NCBI GenBank assembly: GCA_963624605.1
Contig: CAVFQD010000020.1
Location: 1-26,414, forward strand
Direction of reading: 5' to 3'
Length of the DNA: 26,414 nucleotides
From: Fimenecus sp963624605
GTDB taxonomy: Bacteria; Bacillota; Clostridia; Oscillospirales; Acutalibacteraceae
Under the pieces are notes generated by a model. That model had not been told where the DNA came from. It searched no databases and saw only the letters and a list, made by a program, of their open reading frames with translations. Both the position numbers and the translations under genes were made by a program. This document shows positions 14,601 through 23,017 of this stretch, piece after piece; position 1 is the first letter of the stretch; each line of letters opens with the position of its first letter.

Positions 14601-14757
14601 GTAGGGCAGGGGCAAGCTCTGTCCGTAAAAGTCAGCACAAATTAAATGTTATAATCGAATTAAATACCATATCATATCGTAGGGGCGAACTTCGTTCGCC
14701 TACTTTTATTTGCTGAAATTTGATAGGCGACCGCAGGTCGCCCCTATGGGTTGTGCG
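14601..14757 (+). repeat. Left copy of a 157-bp inverted repeat flanking iolJ-iolC
   Basis: This stretch is repeated in reverse complement at 17263-17420, with about a dozen differences by my count. It contains a REP (14601-14624), an AT-rich linker and a REP doublet: GTAGGGGCGAACTTCGTTCG (from 14679) and an inverted partner ending at 14745. Two opposed REPs with a short spacer are the REPIN arrangement. Confidence 0.85.
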
Positions 14758-14811
14758 TAAAAAATAATGCTATATCAGCCGTAAATTGCGATAAAGTAAC
14801 AACAATTAGGC

Positions 14812-14835
14812 GGCAGGAGCAAGCCCCTGCCCTAC
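14812..14835. repeat. REP-like palindrome
   Basis: GGCAGGAGCAAGCCCCTGCC followed by CTAC; GGCAGG pairs CCTGCC. It is identical over this core to the unit at 17398-17420 and in the same orientation. Confidence 0.7.
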
Positions 14836-14870
14836 GCTTTCAATAAATATGCAATTTCTCGAGAAGTTCC

Positions 14871-14962
14871 GCTCCATCTCAGAGGGAGCTGTCAAACGCT
14901 CTGCGTTTGACTGAGGGAGTGAAAAAAGATTTCATCAAACTTTGTAAAAACTCCCCCAGTCA
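14871..14962. repeat. Decayed relative of the MITE-like element
   Basis: It shares with 14429-14556 the order CTCC...GGGAGCTGTC, a short hairpin (TCAAACGC-TCT-GCGTTTGA) and GACTGAGGGA, and ends with ACTCCCCCAGTC, which pairs GACTGAGGGAGT. The left terminus is mutated. Confidence 0.6.
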
Positions 14963-15025
14963 TTTTTTTCTACGAAAAAATACCAGCCCCTTTTAGGATG
15001 GGGCGGAAACACTAATCGAATTTGA

Positions 15026-15052
15026 TATAAAATGCGGTGACCAGATTTTATA
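15026..15052. promoter_or_regulatory. AT-rich inverted repeat upstream of the iol promoter, possible operator
   Basis: TATAAAAT (15026-15033) and ATTTTATA (15045-15052) form an 8-bp inverted repeat with an 11-nt centre, about 32 bp before the -35 box. It may bind a regulator of the inositol genes, but AT-rich repeats can arise by chance. Confidence 0.3.
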
Positions 15053-15083
15053 ATTTTTTCGATATTTTTTTGTATCAAAAACA

Positions 15084-15112
15084 TTGAAATGACGGTGCTT
15101 TAGTGGTATAGT
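15084..15112 (+). promoter_or_regulatory. Promoter of the inositol catabolic genes (iolJ-iolC)
   Basis: TTGAAA (15084-15089), 17 nt, TATAGT (15107-15112), 60 nt before the iolJ start. Confidence 0.75.
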
Positions 15113-15172
15113 ATCTGTATATATTTTATTGTGAGGCATTGTGTCTCCCGAACAGAAAGGTGTGTGTTGTAA

Positions 15173-16009
15173 TTGGCACTCGTCCCGATGAAAGATTTAC
15201 TTGAAAGAGCCGAAAACAAGGGCATTGCGGTTGGTGCTTTTTCAGTGGGAAATATGGAAATGGTTATGGGCGCCGTCAAGGCGGCGGAGGAGCTGGAAAC
15301 TCCGATTATTTTGCAGATAGCCGAGGTCAGGCTCAAAAGCTCTCCGCTTGAGCTTATGGGTCCGATAATGATTGCGGCAGCGGAAAATGCGGAGGTTGAC
15401 ATTGCCGTTCATCTTGACCACGGCTTAAAGGTTGAAACCGTGGAGCAGGCGCTTGACATAGGCTTTACCTCGGTTATGTTTGACGGTTCGCTTTTACCGC
15501 TTGAAGAAAACATAAAAACGGTTAAGGGCGTTGTAAAAGAAGCCGAGGAATACGGCGCTACGGTAGAAGCCGAATTGGGCGTTGTAGGCGGCAACGAGGG
15601 CGAGGGCAAAAAGCACGAGATACTCTGCACAAATCCCGACGACGCTGTTCGCTTCTGCGACGAGACGGGCGTTGACGCTCTTGCGGTGGCTATCGGCAAT
15701 GCGCACGGAAATTATCCCGTTCTTCCCGAGCTTCGCTTTGATGTGCTCGAAGAAATTCATAAGAGGGTTAAAACGCCGCTTGTTCTTCACGGCGGCACGG
15801 GCATAAGCGACGAGCAGTTCCAAAAGGCGATTTCGCTCGGCGTTCGTAAGATAAACATTGCAACCGCTTCCTTTGACAACCTTGCCGCATATGCAAAGGC
15901 TTATTGTGACAACAAGGAAAAGGCTAATTATTTCGAGCTCTCTGCCTGCGAGGTTGAGGGAGTTTATCAAAATGTTAAAAGACATATCAAAGTTTTCAAT
16001 ATGGAATAA
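15173..16009 (+). CDS. iolJ: Class II aldolase, probable 5-dehydro-2-deoxyphosphogluconate aldolase (IolJ)
   Basis: A 278-residue class II (zinc) aldolase of the FbaA/IolJ group. Metal-binding histidines are seen in HLDHG (H80, H83), GNAHGNY (about 177) and VLHGGTG (about 206), with the catalytic Asp in HLD. Placed directly before iolC, it most likely cleaves 5-dehydro-2-deoxygluconate 6-phosphate to DHAP and malonate semialdehyde; a fructose-bisphosphate aldolase role is the alternative. I use the TTG start at 15173 because MALVPMKDLL matches the common family start; AGAAAGGTG lies 12 nt upstream, a long spacing, and the next ATG (15188) has no site. iolC follows after 14 nt. Confidence 0.87.
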   Translation: MALVPMKDLLERAENKGIAVGAFSVGNMEMVMGAVKAAEELETPIILQIAEVRLKSSPLELMGPIMIAAAENAEVDIAVHLDHGLKVETVEQALDIGFTSVMFDGSLLPLEENIKTVKGVVKEAEEYGATVEAELGVVGGNEGEGKKHEILCTNPDDAVRFCDETGVDALAVAIGNAHGNYPVLPELRFDVLEEIHKRVKTPLVLHGGTGISDEQFQKAISLGVRKINIATASFDNLAAYAKAYCDNKEKANYFELSACEVEGVYQNVKRHIKVFNME

Positions 16010-16023
16010 TCAAGGAGAAAAAT

Positions 16024-17040
16024 ATGAAATATATAGAATTTGACTCTTCAAAAAAGTATGACCTTATTCTTTTGGGCAGAATTGCGGTTGACTTAAACCC
16101 CGTTGACTATTACTGCCCGTTAAACGAGAGTACGACCTTTAAGAGATACCTCGGCGGCTCGCCTGCAAACATAGCGGTCGGTCTTGCAAGGCTCGGCAAG
16201 AAATGCGGCTTTTTTGCCCGTGTTTCCGACGACCAGTTCGGCACATTCGTAACCGACTTCTTTGAAAAAGAGGGCATTGACACCTCACATGTCAAGAGAT
16301 GCGAAAACGGCGAGAAGATAGGTCTTACCTTTACCGAAATCAAATCCGAGACCGAAAGCTCCATAGTTATGTACCGCAACGAGGCGGCAGACCTGAAGCT
16401 TGAAGTGAGTGACATTGACGAGGAATACATAAAGCAGGGTAAGGCTCTTTTGATTTCGGGCACGGCACTGTGCGAGAGTCCGTCGAGAGAAGCTGCCTTA
16501 AAGGCTGTTATGCTCGCAAAGAGGAATTCCGTTCCGATTATTTTTGATATTGACTACCGTGCATACAACTGGAAAAACGACGATGAAATTTCAATTTACT
16601 ATGCCGCGGTTGCGAGAGAGGCAGATATTATCCTCGGCTCCCGTGAGGAATACGACCTTACCGAAAAGCTTATAAAGCCCGGTATGTCCGACAAGGAAAC
16701 CGCCGCATATTGGCATTCGCAGAACGCAAAAATCGTTGTAATCAAGCACGGCAAAGAGGGCTCGACCGCTTACACAAACGACGGCGAGAGCTACAACATC
16801 AAGCCGTTCCCCGTCAAGCTCCTTAAATCGTTCGGCGGCGGAGACGGATACGCTTCCGCATTCCTTTACGGTCTTTTTGAGGGCTATGAAATAATCGACG
16901 CCCTTGAATTCGGTTCTGCTTCGGCGGCTATGCTGGTTGCGTCACACGCTTGCTCACAGGATATGCCATCGGTCGAAGCGGTTAAAAAGTTTATTGCGGA
17001 CGAAAAGGCTGAATACGGCGAAATGATTGCCAGAGTGTGA
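16024..17040 (+). CDS. iolC: 5-dehydro-2-deoxygluconokinase IolC
   Basis: A 338-residue PfkB-family sugar kinase. The N-terminal signature is GGSPANIAVGLARLGKK (about 44-60), and the C-terminal one is SFGGGDGYASAFLYG (about 268-282), with the catalytic Asp in GGGDGY. This GGGDGYASAF form distinguishes IolC from ribokinase or fructokinase (usually GAGD). It phosphorylates 2-deoxy-5-keto-gluconate at position 6 with ATP, the step before IolJ. The ribosome binding site is AAGGAG. It is followed by about 490 bp of repeats that separate it from the rest of the pathway. Confidence 0.95.
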   Translation: MKYIEFDSSKKYDLILLGRIAVDLNPVDYYCPLNESTTFKRYLGGSPANIAVGLARLGKKCGFFARVSDDQFGTFVTDFFEKEGIDTSHVKRCENGEKIGLTFTEIKSETESSIVMYRNEAADLKLEVSDIDEEYIKQGKALLISGTALCESPSREAALKAVMLAKRNSVPIIFDIDYRAYNWKNDDEISIYYAAVAREADIILGSREEYDLTEKLIKPGMSDKETAAYWHSQNAKIVVIKHGKEGSTAYTNDGESYNIKPFPVKLLKSFGGGDGYASAFLYGLFEGYEIIDALEFGSASAAMLVASHACSQDMPSVEAVKKFIADEKAEYGEMIARV

Positions 17041-17225
17041 TATTTTCGGCTGTTTTTCCGCAATACTGCGTTGCGCCTTCTCGCAATATCGCATATTGCT
17101 TCGTCGGCACGCCTTGTCTTGCGAAAAAACATCGCAAAAATATAAATATCGGCTGTCCGTAATACTGCGTTGCGTATTCTCACAATACCGCATATTGATT
17201 TGCCAGCACGCCTGTTCGGTTATAA
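17041..17225. repeat. Two tandem copies of an about 103-bp imperfect palindrome
   Basis: The unit CGGCTG...CCGCAATACTGCGTTGCG...CGCATATTG...GGCACGCCT starts at about 17047 and again at about 17150 (CGGCTGTCCGTAATACTGCG). Within each, the first half (ACTGCGTTGCG) can pair the second (CGCAATATCGCAT) to make a hairpin. The copies differ at many single positions. It has no coding sense. Confidence 0.7.
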
Positions 17226-17262
17226 ATGCCCTTACGACGGCTGATTTGACATTATTTTTCAA

Positions 17263-17420
17263 CGCACAACCCGTAGGGGCGACCTGCGGTCGCCTGTCAA
17301 AATTCAGCAAATAAAAGTAGGCGAACGAAGTTCGCCCCTACGGTATAATATGGTATTTAATTCGATTATAATATTTAATTTGTGCTGACTTTTTTCGGCA
17401 GGAGCAAGCCCCTGCCCTAC
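17263..17420 (-). repeat. Right copy of the 157-bp inverted repeat flanking iolJ-iolC
   Basis: The reverse complement matches 14601-14757 over its full length, best in the inner part (from the GTCAGCAC block through the REP doublet to GGTTGTGCG). It lies 222 bp after iolC. Both copies carry the REP doublet and the terminal GTAGGGCAGGGGC unit. Confidence 0.85.
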
Positions 17421-17528
17421 ACTGTATCGGACAGCAATTGCGGCTGTTTGAAAATCCGCAAAAATCGACACAATTGTTATACGCAATACTAAAATACGGC
17501 TCTTCAAAAATGATCGGAAAGCTATATT

Positions 17529-18218
17529 ATGAAAAGATTATTCAAAAACAAGGTGTTCAAAGCTGTAATCGGCACGCTGATATGCGTTTGCCTTTTGCTT
17601 GCCGTCGGTGCGGCAGGCATTAACGCTTATATGCTTTCCTATTCAAGCAAGAGGTTCGTTACCGCAGATGAGCTTAACGCCGACGAATATGACTGTATTT
17701 TGGTTCTCGGTGCAGGGCTTTGGGGCGGCGAGCCGTCGCCTATGTTAAAGGAAAGGCTTGATTTTTCGCTTGAAGCATACGAAAAGGGCTGCAGTGATAA
17801 ATTCCTTGTTTCCGGCGACCACGGCACGAAAAGCTATGACGAAGTAAACGCAATGAAAACTTATCTTACAGAAAAAGGCGTTCCTGCCGAGGCGGTGTTT
17901 ATGGACCATGCAGGCTTTTCGACATATGAGTCCATGTACCGTGCAAGGGATATTTTCAAGGCGCAGAAAGTCCTTATAGTAACGCAGAAATATCATCTTT
18001 ACAGAGCGGTGTATATCGCAAGAACGCTCGGACTTGACGCTTACGGCTTTGACAGAGAGGAGCTTGAATATCCCGTCACCAACGATTTAAGGGAAGCGGC
18101 GGCAAGGGTAAAGGATTTCTTTTACTGCATTGCAAAGCCGAAGCCCACATATCTCGGCGAAGAAATGCCGATAAAAACCGCAAGCGCCTCGCTTACGGAT
18201 GATAAAATAAAAGTATAA
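17529..18218 (+). CDS. DUF218 (YdcF/SanA-like) membrane-anchored protein
   Basis: A 229-residue protein with one N-terminal membrane anchor (about 9-34) followed by an extracytoplasmic DUF218 domain. Domain marks are DCILVLGAGLWGGEPSPMLK (about 55-74), LVSGDHG (about 95-101), the DEVNAMKTYL block, and QKYHLYRAVYIAR (about 158-170). The family includes SanA and ElyC, linked to cell envelope integrity and vancomycin tolerance. A role in inositol breakdown is not known. It lies between the repeat field and iolB, which starts 24 nt after its stop. The ribosome binding site is GGAAAG. No clear promoter is seen directly upstream, so readthrough from iolC is possible. Confidence 0.85.
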   Translation: MKRLFKNKVFKAVIGTLICVCLLLAVGAAGINAYMLSYSSKRFVTADELNADEYDCILVLGAGLWGGEPSPMLKERLDFSLEAYEKGCSDKFLVSGDHGTKSYDEVNAMKTYLTEKGVPAEAVFMDHAGFSTYESMYRARDIFKAQKVLIVTQKYHLYRAVYIARTLGLDAYGFDREELEYPVTNDLREAAARVKDFFYCIAKPKPTYLGEEMPIKTASASLTDDKIKV

Positions 18219-18242
18219 TTTAATATGAATGAGGGTAATAAG

Positions 18243-19013
18243 ATGTACGAAAATCCTAAATTTAACGAAAACAACGAAAAAATCCTCTGTGAAATGAACG
18301 GTAAAAACTCCGATATGCTTATGGATATCAGGGTAAAGGTTCTGAAATCGGGGGAGGAAATGACTTTCTGCGAAAAGGAAAACGAGACTGCTCTGCTTTT
18401 GATGGCGGGCGATGTCGATTTCATTTTCGACGGTAAAGCTGAAAACGCAAAAAGGCGTTCTCCGTTCATTGACAAGGCTTCGGCAATTCATTTTGCAAGG
18501 AATAACAAGGTAACCGTTAAGGCGAATGAGGAGTCGAGGTTTGTTATCGAGCAAACAGGCAACGCAAACGATTTCGGCGTTCATTATTATAAAGGCGAGG
18601 ATATGACCGTTCAGCACTTCGGCGCAGACCAGTGGGACGGTATGGCGGACAGACAAGTGCTTACCGTATTTGACCGTGAAAATGCGCCGTATTCAAATCT
18701 TGTTCTCGGCGAGGTTTTTCACAAGCCCGGCTGTTGGACGAGTTACCCTCCGCACTATCATCCGCAGCCCGAGGTTTACTACTATGAATTTGACAAGCCG
18801 CAGGGCTTCGGCGTAGGTTTTGTCGGAGACGATTGCTACAAGGTAGGCGACGGCGGCTGTCTTGCGATTACGCCCATGCATACGCATCAGCAGGCGGCGG
18901 CTCCCGGATACAAAATGTGCTATGTCTGGATGATAAGACATCTTGACGATGACCCGTGGGAAAAGACAAGAATTGACGCCCCCGAGCACAAGTGGCTTTT
19001 AGAGGAAAAATAA
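18243..19013 (+). CDS. iolB: 5-deoxy-glucuronate isomerase IolB
   Basis: A 256-residue double-cupin enzyme converting 5-deoxy-D-glucuronate to 5-dehydro-2-deoxy-D-gluconate. The metal site is visible in PPHYHPQPEVYYYEF (about 169-183: two His and one Glu) and in MHTHQQAAAPGY (about 212-223). The N-terminal cupin is more divergent, as usual. I prefer ATG 18243, 8 nt after GAGGG; an ATG at 18225 in the same frame has no binding site and would put that site inside the gene. It is followed by iolD after 12 nt. Confidence 0.94.
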   Translation: MYENPKFNENNEKILCEMNGKNSDMLMDIRVKVLKSGEEMTFCEKENETALLLMAGDVDFIFDGKAENAKRRSPFIDKASAIHFARNNKVTVKANEESRFVIEQTGNANDFGVHYYKGEDMTVQHFGADQWDGMADRQVLTVFDRENAPYSNLVLGEVFHKPGCWTSYPPHYHPQPEVYYYEFDKPQGFGVGFVGDDCYKVGDGGCLAITPMHTHQQAAAPGYKMCYVWMIRHLDDDPWEKTRIDAPEHKWLLEEK

Positions 19014-19025
19014 GGAGAGAAAACT

Positions 19026-20942
19026 ATGGCATATATGACTACCGCACAGGCGCTTGTAAAGTTCCTTGACAATCAGTATGTTTCCTTTGACGGAAAAGAG
19101 ACAAAGTTTGTTGACGGAATTTTTACGATTTTCGGACACGGTATAGTTTGCGGACTCGGCGAGGCTCTTGACTCGGACAGGGGCGGACTTACCGTATATC
19201 AGGGAAAGAACGAGCAGGGTATGGCTCATGCGGCTACGGCTTTTGCTAAGATGAATAACCGCAGGAAGATTATTGCGTGCTCTTCTTCGATAGGACCGGG
19301 CGCGGCAAATATGATTACTGCGGCGGCAACTGCTACCGTAAACCATATTCCGCTTTTGCTTATCCCTGCGGACGCATTTTCAACCCGTCAGCCCGACCCC
19401 GTGCTTCAGCAGTTCGAGCAGGTGAATTCGCTTGCCACAACCACAAATGACGCTTACAAGGCGGTTACAAGGTATTGGGACAGAATTGCACGCCCCGAAC
19501 AGCTTATGACCGCTATGATAAACGCAATGAGAGTTCTTACCGACACGGCGGAGACCGGTGCTGTCTGTATTTCCCTTCCGCAGGATGTTGAGGGCGAAAG
19601 CTACGATTTCCCCGACGAATTCCTCCAAAAGAGAGTTCACAGAATTACAAGGATTGCGCCGTCTTGTGAAGAGGTCGACGACATAGCAAAAATCCTTCTC
19701 ACGGCGAAAAAGCCGCTTGTTATCTGCGGCGGCGGCGTAAGATATTCCGAGGCGGGAGCGGAGCTTGAAAGCTTCTGCAAGGAATTCAACATTCCGTTTG
19801 CGGAGACCCAGTCGGGCAAGACGGCATGCCGTTCGAGTAATGAATTTAACCTCGGCGGTCTCGGCGTAACGGGAAATTCCGCAGGTAATGTAATCGCAAA
19901 GGAAGCGGATGTTATCCTCGGCGTCGGAACAAGATTTTCCGATTTCACAACGGGTTCAAAATCACTTTTCAGAAGCGACGCAAAGGTGCTTACGATAAAC
20001 ACCTCACGCTTTGACGCATATAAGCTCGGTGCGGTAAAGCTTGTCAGCGACGCAAAGCTCGGACTTCTTGCTCTTGCGGAGATTTTGAGAGAAAATAATT
20101 ACAAATCCGCATACACAACCGAAATTGCGGCGGCTCGCAAGGGATGGGCGGACGAGATGAAACGCCTTGCCGATTACAGATACGGCGAAGCTTTCGAACC
20201 GCTTATCAAGGCGAGAGACGAGAGGACTATTCCCGAATTTGCAAAGAAATTCGGCACGATAACCCAGACTGCTGCGGTTGCAAAGGTGCGTGAGCTTATC
20301 GATGACGACGCTGTTTGCGTAGGTGCGGCGGGTTCGCTCCCCGGCGACCTTCAGAGGATGTGGACCTCTGACAGCCTTTATTCCTACAATATGGAGTACG
20401 GCTATTCCTGTATGGGATATGAAATTGCGGGTGCATTCGGCTCAAAGCTCGCTTGCCCCGATAAAGAGGTATACGCAATGTGCGGCGACGGAAGCTATCT
20501 TATGCTTCATTCGGAGCTTGTTACATCAATTCAGGAGAAGAAAAAAATCAATGTTCTTCTCTTTGACAACAGCGGCTTCGGCTGCATAAACAACCTTGAA
20601 ATGTCGAACGGTATCGGCAACCTTGCCACGGAGTTCCGTTTCAGAGACGAAAACAACAATCTTCTCGGCGACCTTGTGCCGATTGATTTTGCAAAATGCG
20701 CTTCGGGCTACGGTGTAAAGACCTACACCGCAAGAACGCTTGAAGAGCTTGAGCTTGCGTTGGAGGACTCAAAGAAGCAGACTGTTTCGACCCTTATCGA
20801 CATAAAGGTTCTTCCCAAGTCAATGACCGACGGCTACGGTGCGTGGTGGAATGTCGGCGTTGCAAGTACATCGCAAAATGAAGCCGTTAAAAAGGCTTAT
20901 TTGAATAAAAAAGAAAATCAGGAGAAAGCGAGAAAGTATTGA
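19026..20942 (+). CDS. iolD: 3D-(3,5/4)-trihydroxycyclohexane-1,2-dione hydrolase IolD
   Basis: A 638-residue thiamine-diphosphate enzyme of the acetolactate-synthase fold that opens the ring of trihydroxycyclohexanedione to 5-deoxy-glucuronate. The N-terminal pyrimidine-binding domain has GKNEQGMAHAATAFAK (about 60-75) with the catalytic Glu and GPGAANMITAA. The central domain contains VICGGGVRYSEAG. The C-terminal pyrophosphate domain has CGDGSYLMLHSELV (about 485-498) followed by NSGFGCINN, the GDG...NN cofactor motif. Length is normal for IolD. The ribosome binding site is TAAGGAG. Its stop codon is one base before the iolE start. Confidence 0.97.
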   Translation: MAYMTTAQALVKFLDNQYVSFDGKETKFVDGIFTIFGHGIVCGLGEALDSDRGGLTVYQGKNEQGMAHAATAFAKMNNRRKIIACSSSIGPGAANMITAAATATVNHIPLLLIPADAFSTRQPDPVLQQFEQVNSLATTTNDAYKAVTRYWDRIARPEQLMTAMINAMRVLTDTAETGAVCISLPQDVEGESYDFPDEFLQKRVHRITRIAPSCEEVDDIAKILLTAKKPLVICGGGVRYSEAGAELESFCKEFNIPFAETQSGKTACRSSNEFNLGGLGVTGNSAGNVIAKEADVILGVGTRFSDFTTGSKSLFRSDAKVLTINTSRFDAYKLGAVKLVSDAKLGLLALAEILRENNYKSAYTTEIAAARKGWADEMKRLADYRYGEAFEPLIKARDERTIPEFAKKFGTITQTAAVAKVRELIDDDAVCVGAAGSLPGDLQRMWTSDSLYSYNMEYGYSCMGYEIAGAFGSKLACPDKEVYAMCGDGSYLMLHSELVTSIQEKKKINVLLFDNSGFGCINNLEMSNGIGNLATEFRFRDENNNLLGDLVPIDFAKCASGYGVKTYTARTLEELELALEDSKKQTVSTLIDIKVLPKSMTDGYGAWWNVGVASTSQNEAVKKAYLNKKENQEKARKY

Positions 20943-20943
20943 T

Positions 20944-21837
20944 ATGCTTGACAAAAACAAAGTAAAGCTCGGCATTGCGCCGATTGCGTGGACAAATGAC
21001 GATATGCCCGATTTGGGTGCGGAAAACACCTTTGAGCAGTGTGTTTCCGAAATGGCTCTTGCAGGCTTCACGGGCTGTGAGGTCGGCAACAAGTATCCCC
21101 GTGACACAAATGTGCTCAAAAAGGCTCTTGAGCTTCGCGGTATGCAGATTTGCAACGCCTGGTTCTCGTCATTCCTTACGACAAAGCCTTATGAGGAGGT
21201 CGAAAAGGACTTCATCGAGCATATTACCTTCTTAAAGGAAATGGGCGCAAAGGTTGTCGGCATTTCCGAGCAGGGTCACTCGATTCAGGGTACGGATAAG
21301 CCGATTTTCGAGGCTAAATATGTTATGAACGACGAGGAGTGGGACAGACTTTGCACGGGCATCAACAAGCTCGGTAAGGTTGCAAAGGATATGGGCATTA
21401 AGCTCTGCTTTCACCATCATATGGGCACGGTTGTTCAGACCGAGGCTGAAATCGACAGGCTTATGGCTAACACAGACCCCGAGCTTTTCGGACTTCTCTT
21501 TGACTGCGGACACCTTGCATACTGCGGCGAGGATTATATGTCGGTTCTCAACAAATACGCAGACCGTATCCGCCATGTACACCTCAAGGATATCCGTCCC
21601 GAAAAGGTTGAGCAGGTCAAGAGAGAGCATCTCAGCTTCCTGCAGGGTGTAAGACTCGGAGCTTTTACGGTTCCCGGAGACGGCGCAATTGACTTCAAGC
21701 CGATTTTTGATGTCCTTGAAAAGACGGGCTATGAGGGATATGTTCTTGTCGAGGCGGAACAGGACCCCGCAATCGCAAATCCGCTTGAATACGCTATCAA
21801 GGCAAGAAAATATATCGCCGAAAAAGCAGGACTTTAA
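20944..21837 (+). CDS. iolE: Inosose dehydratase IolE (2-keto-myo-inositol dehydratase)
   Basis: A 297-residue TIM-barrel protein of the xylose-isomerase-like group that removes water from scyllo-inosose to give the dione used by IolD. Family marks are GIAPIAWTNDDMPDLG (about 10-25), CFHHHMGTVVQT (about 157-168), LFDCGHLAYCG (about 184-194) and HVHLKDIRP (about 212-220), containing the metal-binding Glu, Asp and His set. The gene starts one base after the iolD stop with only a weak site (GAAAG), so translation is probably coupled to iolD. The alcohol dehydrogenase follows after 19 nt. Confidence 0.95.
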   Translation: MLDKNKVKLGIAPIAWTNDDMPDLGAENTFEQCVSEMALAGFTGCEVGNKYPRDTNVLKKALELRGMQICNAWFSSFLTTKPYEEVEKDFIEHITFLKEMGAKVVGISEQGHSIQGTDKPIFEAKYVMNDEEWDRLCTGINKLGKVAKDMGIKLCFHHHMGTVVQTEAEIDRLMANTDPELFGLLFDCGHLAYCGEDYMSVLNKYADRIRHVHLKDIRPEKVEQVKREHLSFLQGVRLGAFTVPGDGAIDFKPIFDVLEKTGYEGYVLVEAEQDPAIANPLEYAIKARKYIAEKAGL

Positions 21838-21856
21838 TTTAATCGGAGGATAAGAA

Positions 21857-23011
21857 ATGAGTTATCAGTTCATTATGCCGAAACAGGTGTTCTACGGCGA
21901 AAACGCACTTTCGGACGCCGCCGAACATATCTCGGCTTTCGGCAAAAAGGCTCTTGTTGTCACGGACCCGATGATGGTTAAGCTCGGCAATGCAAAAAAG
22001 GTTACCGATATTCTTGACAGGAGCAACACACAGTACGCAATTTATGACGGAGTAACGGGCGAGCCGACGGACAAAATCGTCGAGGCGGGTCTTAAAATCT
22101 GGAACGATGAAAACTGCGACTTCCTTATCGCAGTCGGAGGCGGTTCTCCGATTGACACCATGAAAGCAATCGGTGCGGTTGCGACGAGCGGCGGTTCAAT
22201 CAATGATTTCCTCGGTAAGGTTATTACGGTTCCCACACCGCCCATGGTTGCAATCCCCACCACGAGCGGCACGGGCTCGGAGGCTACGCAGTTTACCATA
22301 ATCACGAACACGGAAAAGGACATTAAAATGCTTTTGAAGGGTGCGGTGCTTATGCCCGACCTTGCAATAGACGACCCGGCGTTTACAATGACCGCTCCGG
22401 CTTCCGTTACAGCGGCTACGGGTCTTGACGCTCTCTGTCATGCAAGCGAGGCTTATACCTCACGCAAGGCACAGCCTATGACGGATGACCTTGCATTGAG
22501 TGCGGTCAAGAGGATTTTCAAGTATCTACCAATAGCTTACAGCGAGCCGCATAATGTCGAGGCAAGAGCTCAGATGAGCCTTGCGGCGCTTGAAGCAGGC
22601 ACGGCGTTCAATAACGCTTCGGTTACGATAATCCACGGTATGTCACGCCCCATAGGCGCACTTTTCCATGTTCCGCACGGCATAAGCAACGCAATGCTTA
22701 TGACAGAGTGCTTTGACTATGTCTGCGACGGCGCTCAAAAGCGTTTTGCGGATATGGCAAGGGCAATCGGCAAGGCGGACGAGTCTGATTCCGACGAGCA
22801 GGGCGCAAAGAAATTTGTTGCAGCCTGCAAGGAAATCTGCGACACCTGCAACATTCCGAGCGTATCGGGGTACGGAATAGACCTTGACGGGTTCCGTAAG
22901 GCAATGCCCAAAATGGCGGAGGACGCATTCGCTTCGGGCTCGCCGTCAAACACAATCAAGGAAATATCCGTTGACGATATTATGAAAATTTACGACAATC
23001 TTTGTAAATGA
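21857..23011 (+). CDS. Iron-containing alcohol dehydrogenase, possible malonate semialdehyde reductase
   Basis: A 384-residue group III alcohol dehydrogenase. The NAD-binding motif is GGGSPIDTMKAIG (about 95-107). Metal ligands are expected in ATGLDALCHASEAY (D190, H194) and IIHGMSRPIGALFHVPHG (His near 260 and 274). Full length for the family. It sits tightly between iolE and iolG (binding site CGGAGG), where the classic Bacillus operon instead has the oxidative enzyme IolA. In anaerobes that turn inositol into propionate, malonate semialdehyde is reduced to 3-hydroxypropionate, and this enzyme is a good candidate. It could also be a general 1,3-propanediol- or butanol-type dehydrogenase; specificity is inferred from context only. 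Confidence 0.9.
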   Translation: MSYQFIMPKQVFYGENALSDAAEHISAFGKKALVVTDPMMVKLGNAKKVTDILDRSNTQYAIYDGVTGEPTDKIVEAGLKIWNDENCDFLIAVGGGSPIDTMKAIGAVATSGGSINDFLGKVITVPTPPMVAIPTTSGTGSEATQFTIITNTEKDIKMLLKGAVLMPDLAIDDPAFTMTAPASVTAATGLDALCHASEAYTSRKAQPMTDDLALSAVKRIFKYLPIAYSEPHNVEARAQMSLAALEAGTAFNNASVTIIHGMSRPIGALFHVPHGISNAMLMTECFDYVCDGAQKRFADMARAIGKADESDSDEQGAKKFVAACKEICDTCNIPSVSGYGIDLDGFRKAMPKMAEDAFASGSPSNTIKEISVDDIMKIYDNLCK

Positions 23012-23017
23012 CGAAAA

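Larger units (their letters stand above)
14377..15080. other. Gene-free stretch packed with palindromic repeats
   Basis: About 700 bp without a credible coding region. It holds, in order, a REP-like palindrome, a MITE-like element, a second REP, a paired REP unit, another REP and a decayed relative of the MITE, each listed separately. The last part (14960-15080) is AT-rich, with an inverted repeat and the promoter of the inositol genes. Confidence 0.85.

Noticed and set aside
14377..15172. A small gene or regulator for the inositol cluster in the spoVAC-iolJ gap
   Set aside because: All six frames are interrupted by palindromes and stops; no HTH-like frame or binding site is visible.
17430..17528. 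A strong sigma-A promoter directly before the DUF218 gene
   Set aside because: Only TCGACA with TAAAAT at 19-nt spacing or TTGAAA at a much longer distance could be found; neither is convincing.
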